From contig NC_021921.1 in the NCBI RefSeq assembly GCF_000470655.1, forward strand, positions 2,170,001-2,234,000: DNA of 64,000 bases, written 5' to 3'. Source of the stretch: Halorhabdus tiamatea SARL4B (GTDB taxonomy: Archaea > Halobacteriota > Halobacteria > Halobacteriales > Haloarculaceae). Both the position numbers and the translations under genes were made by a program. A model generated the notes under the pieces. The model did no database searches. It saw only the letters and a list, made by a program, of their open reading frames with translations, and was not told the DNA's origin. This document shows, piece after piece, positions 26,298 to 32,437 of the stretch (within the stretch, counting starts at the first letter, position 1; every line of letters begins with the position of its first letter).

Positions 26298-26893
26298 GAC
26301 AACATCGCCTCCTTCGCGCGCTTCACGCGCTTGAACGCCTCGCTACTCCCGCCGACGTCGGCGTGGGTCTCCTTGGCGCGCTCGCGGAACGCCTCGCGAA
26401 CGGTCGCGGGATCGGCGTCCGGCTCGACGCCCAGGACTTCGTTCGGTGGCTTCTGGCCCGCGATTGCGTCTTCGTCACCGGAAGGAAGCCGCGCCGTTGC
26501 GAACTCGTCCTGGCCGGTCACGACCGGTCGGGATGCCATCTTCCGCTTCTCACGGACGTACAAGCCAATCGCGCGGGCGTTGTCCCGCCAGTCAGTGTAG
26601 TGATCGCAGGCGACGGCGTACTGGTCGCCATCCTTCGTCCATCGCACGACAACACTCGGTTCGTCCGGGTTCGCGTCCGCATAGGGCCGACCGTCGCTCT
26701 TCCGGTGTGGGGCAGCCGTCGAAATTCGGACATCGTCGGCATCGACGCGCTCGAGAAGTTCGTCCTCGAGTTCGGAAATGGCGTCGTGGAACGTGACCGA
26801 GAACTTCGACGTTCGAACGCGATCGGCGGGGTCCGTGCGCTCGAAGCCGGCCGGCCAATCGATCTCGCCCGCCGTGCAGTCAGTCGTGCTCAT
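26294..26893 (-). CDS. J-domain-containing protein of the integrated element
   Basis: 199 residues. The last 55 (PPNEVLGVEPDADPATVREAFRERAKETHADVGGS...) form a J-domain with the key HPD replaced by HAD, so Hsp70 stimulation may be lost or altered. The N-terminal 130 residues form an alpha/beta domain of unknown function. Similar proteins are frequent in haloarchaeal viruses and plasmids. It has four-base overlaps on both sides. Confidence 0.75.
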   Translation of the reverse strand: MSTTDCTAGEIDWPAGFERTDPADRVRTSKFSVTFHDAISELEDELLERVDADDVRISTAAPHRKSDGRPYADANPDEPSVVVRWTKDGDQYAVACDHYTDWRDNARAIGLYVREKRKMASRPVVTGQDEFATARLPSGDEDAIAGQKPPNEVLGVEPDADPATVREAFRERAKETHADVGGSSEAFKRVKRAKEAMLS

Positions 26894-27177
26894 ACGAAGG
26901 TCACCACCGAGCCGTTCACCAGAAACTCGTAGGGGTTACCACACTCGGGGCAGTCGAGCGGTCGCCCGGGCAGATGCAGGCGGTGCTCGTCGTCGACGTA
27001 GGCGGGCTCATCGAGCGTGATCGTCTCGGGATCGTGCTCACAGATCGGCTCGCCGTCAAACTCGACATCCCGGGCAGCGGTGGCACACTGCCACTCGATT
27101 TCGGTCTCGCCAGCGATCTTCTCGAACGGATCTCGGTAGGTCCGGCCGTCCGGGCTGGCGGTCTCCTCGGTACTCAC
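26890..27177 (-). CDS. 95-residue zinc-binding hypothetical protein
   Basis: GTG start. The sequence carries WQCATAARDVEFDGEPICEHD and, near the end, CPECGNPYEFLVNG. It is very acidic and probably a single zinc ribbon with a beta tail. It is coupled to both neighbours. Confidence 0.6.
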   Translation of the reverse strand: MSTEETASPDGRTYRDPFEKIAGETEIEWQCATAARDVEFDGEPICEHDPETITLDEPAYVDDEHRLHLPGRPLDCPECGNPYEFLVNGSVVTFV

Positions 27178-27293
27178 GCCGATGCACCTCCGTCGAGATC
27201 ACTGCGGTCCACACCGCAGGCGGGACACGTCGCCGACAGCGCCGGGATCTCTGTGCCGCAGGCTCGACACTGGACGGTCGTGGCCTCAGTCAT
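27174..27293 (-). CDS. 39-residue zinc ribbon
   Basis: MTEATTVQCRACGTEIPAL then CPACGVDRSD: two CxxC knuckles in a 39-residue chain, a minimal double zinc ribbon. It overlaps both neighbours by four bases. Confidence 0.65.
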   Translation of the reverse strand: MTEATTVQCRACGTEIPALSATCPACGVDRSDLDGGASA

Positions 27294-27541
27294 GCTGTCT
27301 CACCGTCCTCACGGACGCGATCGAGCGCGACCTGCGCCCGCGCGACCTCGCCGCCGGCGTGGGCGATCGACTTCCGGATCTCTTCGAGGCGGTGGTTGAC
27401 GCCCTCGATCGCCTCGGCCGACCACTCGCCCTCCGCCTCCAGTTGCGGGATCGACTCTTCGAGTTCGGCGAGCAGGACGTAGGCTTCGTCGACGCCGTCG
27501 TAGGCCTCCTCGATCGCGGGGTCAGAGTCGACGTCAGTCAT
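27290..27541 (-). CDS. 83-residue coiled-coil protein
   Basis: Heptad-like helix throughout (AYVLLAELEESIPQLEAEGEW, then VNHRLEEIRKSIAH). No motif or TM segment. The ATG overlaps the upstream stop. Confidence 0.6.
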   Translation of the reverse strand: MTDVDSDPAIEEAYDGVDEAYVLLAELEESIPQLEAEGEWSAEAIEGVNHRLEEIRKSIAHAGGEVARAQVALDRVREDGETA

Positions 27542-27762
27542 CGCTGGCCACCTCCCAGGCCGGGCGTGGGTGGTTGCGATGGCGTCTGTGGCCCGTAGAT
27601 CGCGGGCCGGGACAGTTGCTCGTCGACGTGTTGTCGGATGCGTTCGCTGCCTTCGTGGAGACACCACAGGCAGAACTCCCGGTCGGGATCGTACTGCCGG
27701 CCGCCACAGCCGGGGCACTCTACGGTCGGAAACTCGAAGGTCGTCGTGGGGTGGGCACCCAT
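27538..27762 (-). CDS. 74-residue zinc ribbon, first gene of the minus operon
   Basis: MGAHPTTTFEFPTVECPGCG, then CLWCLHEGSERIRQH: two CxxC pairs, Pro/Gly-rich tail. It leads a ten-gene minus-strand chain down to 25446. A second short frame (27720-27881, MRKRTRNPLEP start) overlaps its beginning and cannot be excluded as a gene. Confidence 0.6.
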   Translation of the reverse strand: MGAHPTTTFEFPTVECPGCGGRQYDPDREFCLWCLHEGSERIRQHVDEQLSRPAIYGPQTPSQPPTPGLGGGQR

Positions 27763-27888
27763 ACGTGGGAGGGCGTCTGGGCGTCCCTTAGGGCTCGGCG
27801 TGTCGTTTCCAGGTTTCTGGAAGCCCCGTCGATCACCATCTCGTCTGGCGGTTCGAGGGGGTTCCGGGTCCGTTTCCGCATTGTGAGA

Positions 27889-27904
27889 CACCCGCATGCG
27901 GGTG
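27889..27904. promoter_or_regulatory. GCATGC palindrome (copy 2)
   Basis: A 16-nt perfect palindrome, CACCCGCATGCGGGTG, upstream of the minus operon and followed by a G run. It is the longest copy in the window and a candidate operator. Confidence 0.55.
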
Positions 27905-28029
27905 GGGGGTGTGGCCCGTGGTTTCGGGTGGAGGTGAACGATTCTACAGCAGTCCCAAGCGGCCGCACCTCCGCGACACGTGGCGGGTGGGTTTTTCACC
28001 CTGCCGGGAGTCACGCCGCCAACGGATCG

Positions 28030-28314
28030 ATGTTCGGCGACGACCCGCCCAAGGTTCGACTGAGCCGGTGGTTCCACTCCGAGAGCTTCGCGAAGACGGC
28101 CGCCGCCGCGGTCGTGAAAATGGCCCTGGGCTATCTGCTGTGGATCTCGGTGCTCGGTGTCGTAACCACGATCGCGATCGTGGTTCCTCTCCCTCTCCTC
28201 GGTAATGCGCCGTTGTTCGGTCTCACTCACCTGGTAGCGGCGAACGCCACTGCGTGGACGGCCACGGGAGTTGGATTCTGCATGTTCACGTTGTCGGCTG
28301 ACGACCTCGATTAG
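28030..28314 (+). CDS. Small membrane protein of the element
   Basis: 94 residues, two helices (about 30-55 and 65-88). The N-terminus is basic/acidic mixed (FGDDPPKVRLSRWFH). No family recognised. It converges with the membrane gene ending at 28311, overlapping it by four bases. Confidence 0.55.
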   Translation: MFGDDPPKVRLSRWFHSESFAKTAAAAVVKMALGYLLWISVLGVVTTIAIVVPLPLLGNAPLFGLTHLVAANATAWTATGVGFCMFTLSADDLD

Positions 28315-28880
28315 CTGATGACCGCGACGAGACTGCCGTCGCCGACGACGTCGAGGTCGATCCCACGGACCCCGATCGTTTCGAGGGCCGCGACGAGGCC
28401 CCGGATGAAGAGGAACAGTGGGGAGTGGCCCGTGAGACTCACCAGCGCTTTGTCGACCATCGGCACCAGCAGCGCGACGAGGACGCTGGCGGTCGGGACG
28501 AGGACGGCCGCCACCACGCCGGCCAGCAGCTGCAGGTTCATGTAGGTGGCCATCACGAAGAGTAGGGCCAGGAACTCTCGGGGGGCAAGGTCCGCCGACG
28601 TGTCCTCGTCGCTGTACTGCCGTTCGAGCAGTTCCTTGACACCGATGACGGTCCCACCGAGATACACGCCGAACAGCGCCGGGAACGCGATCGTCGGGCC
28701 AATTCCTTCGGCCAGGATGGCCCCGCCGAATGTGGGCAGGGTCACGATCGGCAACCAGATTAGTCCTGTGACGGCACTGACTGTCACCACGGCGAGGATG
28801 TCCCTGAGCGTCCCCGCGAACGTTCGGGGTGGCTCGGACTCGATCGCCGTGGCCATGACGGTTGTGAGTAGGGTGTGCAT
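28311..28880 (-). CDS. Multi-pass membrane protein of the element
   Basis: 189 residues, four to five helices, with a soluble loop QYSDEDTSADLAPRE in the middle. No catalytic motif. Function unknown. Confidence 0.6.
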   Translation of the reverse strand: MHTLLTTVMATAIESEPPRTFAGTLRDILAVVTVSAVTGLIWLPIVTLPTFGGAILAEGIGPTIAFPALFGVYLGGTVIGVKELLERQYSDEDTSADLAPREFLALLFVMATYMNLQLLAGVVAAVLVPTASVLVALLVPMVDKALVSLTGHSPLFLFIRGLVAALETIGVRGIDLDVVGDGSLVAVIS

Positions 28881-29082
28881 GGCTGAAAAAGGTACGGCTG
28901 GGGGTGGTTCTACAGCGATGCGACCTGTCTTTTCCCGCAGTCGTGTCGTGGGTCATGTGTGGTCGTGCGAGAGCGCGCCCACCCGGCCCGTGCGGCCGGG
29001 GTCACTCGTTTTGGCGACGTCGCGTCGGACAGGGGCGGGTGGGGCACTTCACATTCTAGTCGCAAACTAACGGAAATACTAA

Positions 29083-29109
29083 TAACTTTGGTATAGTTAT
29101 TGGAAATAT
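29083..29109. promoter_or_regulatory. Operator/promoter copy 1, before the winged-helix gene
   Basis: Contains the inverted repeat ATAACT-N7-AGTTAT, with a nearly identical 27-nt copy at 29492. TATA-like TATAG lies inside, so a bound protein would block the promoter. Confidence 0.6.
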
Positions 29110-29194
29110 GCGAGTAAAAGCCGAGAACTCGAATAGCTGTATTAAGATTGAAGATTCCGGTGTAAATATACGGGCGCGCCCGGATGGGGGAGGT

Positions 29195-29476
29195 ATGACC
29201 AAAGAGGACCGCCGCCGGCAGGTCCTGGCGTTCATGAAGGATCACCCGCTGGCACTCTCTCCTCTCCTCCTTTACCGGAACATGAGGCTTCACCAAACAG
29301 TCACGTTCAGCGTCGACAGCCTCCGGAACTATCTCGAAGAGTTCGCCGAGGAGGGGCTGGTCCTGCGCGTAGAGAAAGAACCACTTGACGACGGACGGAT
29401 TGTCGAAGCCGATTCCGGGACACGCGCCTACTACGTGATCTCCGACGAGGGCCGCGAGTATCTGGATGACGGTTGA
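29195..29476 (+). CDS. Winged-helix transcriptional regulator
   Basis: 93 residues from ATG 29195. A longer form from ATG 29108 is possible, but its first 29 residues look like leader and overlap the operator. The fold shows QVLAFMKDHPLALSPLLLY, recognition helix region TFSVDSLRNYLEEFAEEGLV, a wing with ADSGTRAYYVISDEGREYL, and an acidic end. It is probably autoregulated through the flanking operators. Confidence 0.75.
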   Translation: MTKEDRRRQVLAFMKDHPLALSPLLLYRNMRLHQTVTFSVDSLRNYLEEFAEEGLVLRVEKEPLDDGRIVEADSGTRAYYVISDEGREYLDDG

Positions 29477-29491
29477 TTACCATTGATATCG

Positions 29492-29518
29492 TAACTTTAC
29501 TATAGTTATGGTAAATAT
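29492..29518. promoter_or_regulatory. Operator/promoter copy 2, after the winged-helix gene
   Basis: TAACT-N7-AGTTA core with the same flanks as copy 1. It lies 118-144 bp upstream of the tiny-gene cassette, so the same regulator probably controls it. Confidence 0.6.
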
Positions 29519-29564
29519 TAAGTACCTCCAGTCGTTACTGTAGGATGGAAACACCGGTCCCTCG

Positions 29565-29609
29565 GGGCGATTCGTGACGTAGAATCGCCCGCCTGCTGGA
29601 ACAGGCGGG
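29565..29609 (+). promoter_or_regulatory. Leader hairpins before the tiny-gene cassette
   Basis: GGGCGATTC-N8-GAATCGCCC (29565-29590) and CCCGCCTG-N6-CAGGCGGG (29588-29609) share three bases, so they stack or exclude each other. Both lie in the expected 5' leader of the gene at 29636. Confidence 0.45.
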
Positions 29610-29635
29610 CCGGGTTCCGATGGAGTCCAGAACCC

Positions 29636-29866
29636 ATGGCAACCAACGCAACCGACCGCCAAAACGCTGACGCACCGCCCGCTGACAACCGCACGCGCGT
29701 CCCCGTCGACGGGGGCGTGCTCGTCTACGAAGCGCGCGCCCTCGGCCGCGAGTTGATCGGCTTCGAGGACGTGGATTCGTGGGACGCACTCGCCGACGCG
29801 CTCGCCGCACGGGGCCACGATCGCGGCGCTGCGTTTCACAAGCCGGAACTCGACGCGGAGGTCTGA
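29636..29866 (+). CDS. 76-residue hypothetical protein of the tiny-gene cassette
   Basis: Polar start MATNATDRQNADAPPADNRT, then VPVDGGVLVYEARALGRELIG and a helical acidic end. No family recognised. First of four plus-strand genes. Confidence 0.55.
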   Translation: MATNATDRQNADAPPADNRTRVPVDGGVLVYEARALGRELIGFEDVDSWDALADALAARGHDRGAAFHKPELDAEV

Positions 29867-29870
29867 GACG

Positions 29871-30035
29871 ATGACACAGACACTCCTCGATCACCTGGAG
29901 GTTGAGGACCTCCTCGGTGCGACCGTCATCGCCGATTCGACCGGCCGGGCGACGGTCTACGCCTGGAACGAGTGGCTCCACCCGGGCGACACTGCGGTTC
30001 ACGATCTCGCCCGCGCGGTAGGAGCGGAGGCCTGA
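29871..30035 (+). CDS. 54-residue hypothetical protein, paralogue of the next
   Basis: MTQTLLDHLEVEDLLGATV..., with the ending DLARAVGAEA. The layout (a strand with TVYAW, then WLHPGD, then the helix DLARAVG) repeats in the following gene, which ends DLAHAVGIEA. Confidence 0.55.
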   Translation: MTQTLLDHLEVEDLLGATVIADSTGRATVYAWNEWLHPGDTAVHDLARAVGAEA

Positions 30036-30038
30036 CCG

Positions 30039-30194
30039 ATGTACAAAGACACCGTCCACATCGAGTCGGTCCTGGGCGCGGAGATCCTCGTCGCCGAGTC
30101 CGGCGTGATCGCGATCGATCACTGGAGTGACTGTACGCACCCGTGCTCGCCCGCAGCCCGCGATCTCGCCCACGCGGTGGGGATCGAGGCATGA
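30039..30194 (+). CDS. 51-residue hypothetical protein, paralogue of the previous
   Basis: MYKDTVHIESVLGAEILVAE..., then IDHWSDCTHPC and DLAHAVGIEA. The shared plan with its neighbour points to tandem duplication. It overlaps the next ATG by four bases. Confidence 0.55.
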   Translation: MYKDTVHIESVLGAEILVAESGVIAIDHWSDCTHPCSPAARDLAHAVGIEA

Positions 30195-30415
30195 CCGAGG
30201 GCGTAACCGTGACCTACCGCCCCGCTGACGACGCGAACCGTCGCGTCCGCTTCGAGCCACTGGCGCGGCCGGCCCACTCCGACGAGTGGTACCGCCGGGT
30301 CACCGAACGCTACGTCGACGGCGGCTGGCGCAAGGAGGGGAGCGAACCCGTCCGGCAGGTCGAGATCGAAGCCGGCGACGGCGAGAGCGTGGCGACCGTT
30401 TTCTCAGGCCCGTAG
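30191..30415 (+). CDS. 74-residue hypothetical protein ending the cassette
   Basis: MTEGVTVTYRPADDANRRVR, beta-rich, ending VEIEAGDGESVATVFSGP. No family recognised. Coupled by ATGA overlap to the gene before. Confidence 0.55.
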   Translation: MTEGVTVTYRPADDANRRVRFEPLARPAHSDEWYRRVTERYVDGGWRKEGSEPVRQVEIEAGDGESVATVFSGP

Positions 30416-30432
30416 GCGCGATCGGGCGCTCG

Positions 30433-30528
30433 CCCGTCGTATTATACGCGCTCGCGATCGCGCGACTGTCCGTCTGGGAAGCGCGACCGCGCGGGACGGA
30501 CTATCACGTGGTTGCGGGCGTGTGAGTG
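30433..30528. repeat. Structured direct repeat, copy 1 (left of the HNH gene)
   Basis: 96 nt, GC-rich with CGCGATCGCGCG and GCGCGACCGCGC inner palindromes and a CCGTC/GACGG outer pairing. It aligns end to end with 32333-32427. Confidence 0.6.
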
Positions 30529-30702
30529 TCTGGAAATTCGTCTTCCTTCCAGAGGCTGTTCAGTATTATTCTGTCGAAGATGTAGATTGGTAGCGCCGTG
30601 CTGAATACAACGCGCATATCTCCACGAGAAAGTGTCGGTCCCGAATAGTTGAATCAGTCAGTACAGATAAAATATAACCGACAGCCAAGCAAAACCCTAA
30701 GC

Positions 30703-31935
30703 GTGACTAAAAAATGCCGTCTCTGCGGAGACCAAGCCACCCTTCAAAACAGCCACGTCATTCCCCGATTTGTATTTAGGTGGGTTAAGAAGACCGGTGC
30801 TACCCCGTTTCTGCGAAACTCAGAAAATCCAGATACGCGAGTCCAAGATTACCATGAGAAACTACTCTGTGAGGATTGTGAGCAGAGCTTCTCGGATTAC
30901 GAGAGTAAATTCGCATCTAACATTTTCTATCCATTCATTGATGGAAAGTCAACGTCATTTGCATACGACGAGTGGCTCCAACGATTCATTATCTCTATCT
31001 CGTGGAGAGTGATTGTTTCCGAGCAGACCGACCTCTCTGAATTTGATCATATACATGCTGAGGCTATTCGAGAGGCTAAGGACCTATGGGCAGACATTTT
31101 GAGGGGAAACCTACGGCTGAGTACAGATGTATATACGCACTACATCTTCTTCCTCGATGATTTAGCTGACGCCAGTAATCCAGACGAGGTACCCGATAAC
31201 TGGGAATTCTATATTGATCGAGGAATTGATGCAACCCCAGTCCACGGCCCTGGTACCACAGCTATCTATTTTAAATTGCCCCAGATGCTATTCTTCTCCT
31301 GCATCCAACCACCGTCAGATCCCCAACTGTCTGATTTAGAAGTAGAACGTAGTGGAGAAATTGGTCCGCCTCAAACACTGGGTCCTGATTGGGGAACCTT
31401 CTTAATTAACAGAGCAGATCGCGTCTCTAGTCGGTCCGTCTCTGAATCTGAGCAAGAGAAAATTAAAGAACGGATTCTGGAAAACCCCAAAGAAGCCCTC
31501 CAGTCCAATTCAGTTGAGGCGTTTAAGAAGCAGATGGAGAGAAAGATAGAGAACCACGACCCAACTAAACATTTTGGGGAAGAATGTACAGTCTGTCATA
31601 CCCATCATCGAATTATAGAATTTCTGCCCAATCGTCCATTGAAGAAGCCAGAAGTTGAAAGAATGGCTGTGAAGAATCCGTTCCTCTCTGGGATCTACCT
31701 TGATGGTGAATTAGCTGTAGCAAACCAACCGGAGGACGTTGCTCCGTCATTTGTTCTTTCGTCGGCTGATGAAACGATCATTGTCACGTTATACCCCGAT
31801 GAGGGATGGGTTGTGGAGCGGGAGATTCCACACCCAGAAGATTCGGACCCAGAAGAAATCGGTCAAATGATCGCTGAGGGCCACCGCCAGAATCTTGTCA
31901 AATGGGCTAAAGAGCAACGCGCGAATTCAATCTAA
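30703..31935 (+). CDS. HNH-like zinc protein, island cargo gene
   Basis: About 410 residues from GTG 30703; an upstream TTG at 30649 would add 18. CRLCGDQATLQNSHVIPRFV and LLCEDCEQSFSDYESKF form an HNH-like zinc module. A second Cys/His site (CTVCHTHHRIIEF) lies near residue 305. AT content and codon use differ strongly from the flanks, so it is probably transferred. Similar HNH-headed proteins occur in defence islands; a nuclease role is possible but not shown. Confidence 0.7.
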   Translation: MTKKCRLCGDQATLQNSHVIPRFVFRWVKKTGATPFLRNSENPDTRVQDYHEKLLCEDCEQSFSDYESKFASNIFYPFIDGKSTSFAYDEWLQRFIISISWRVIVSEQTDLSEFDHIHAEAIREAKDLWADILRGNLRLSTDVYTHYIFFLDDLADASNPDEVPDNWEFYIDRGIDATPVHGPGTTAIYFKLPQMLFFSCIQPPSDPQLSDLEVERSGEIGPPQTLGPDWGTFLINRADRVSSRSVSESEQEKIKERILENPKEALQSNSVEAFKKQMERKIENHDPTKHFGEECTVCHTHHRIIEFLPNRPLKKPEVERMAVKNPFLSGIYLDGELAVANQPEDVAPSFVLSSADETIIVTLYPDEGWVVEREIPHPEDSDPEEIGQMIAEGHRQNLVKWAKEQRANSI

Positions 31936-32332
31936 TTGGTGTTTGATGAGAATCATGGAACTACAGTTGGCAATCTGATGTTCATTCAGAGCACTGGGTG
32001 AAAACAACCGGAGGGTACGCACGTTCAGCAATCATCTGGTTCGCCAGTTTCAGCACGGAATAATCGAGATTATCGTGATTAACACACACCCTATATTCAG
32101 CACGGTCTGTCTAACAGACTCTCGATATATCGACTTAGCATACAGCGAACCCCAGGCTATCACCTGACTCCCGGGGCTTGGAGACCTCCTCTCTCATCGA
32201 AACTCGCGAGCACGTTCAGGCGGTTTGTGGCCGCGATCGAGGCGCACCCGCGTTTGCGGGCGTGGACGTACTCGCGCCCGGTGTGGGTCCGCCTGGACGC
32301 TAGAATGCACGCTCACGACGGACACGTGCCCG
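31936..32332. other. Gene-free stretch after the HNH gene
   Basis: An AT-rich first half with no frame of note passes into GC-rich sequence near 32200. That part resembles the outside of the repeat (CGCCCGGTGTGGGTCCGCC at 32273). Confidence 0.45.
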
Positions 32333-32427
32333 CCCGGTGTACTGCGCGCGTTTGCGATCGCGCGGTGTCTGTGCGAGAAGCGCGGCCGCGCGACACCGGG
32401 TAACATGTTGTCGAGGGCGTGTGAGTG
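32333..32427. repeat. Structured direct repeat, copy 2 (right of the HNH gene)
   Basis: 95 nt. The outer stem CCCGGTGT/ACACCGGG is perfect. Inner GCGATCGCGCG and GCGCGGCCGCGC match copy 1. Confidence 0.6.
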
Positions 32428-32437
32428 AATTGAACGA

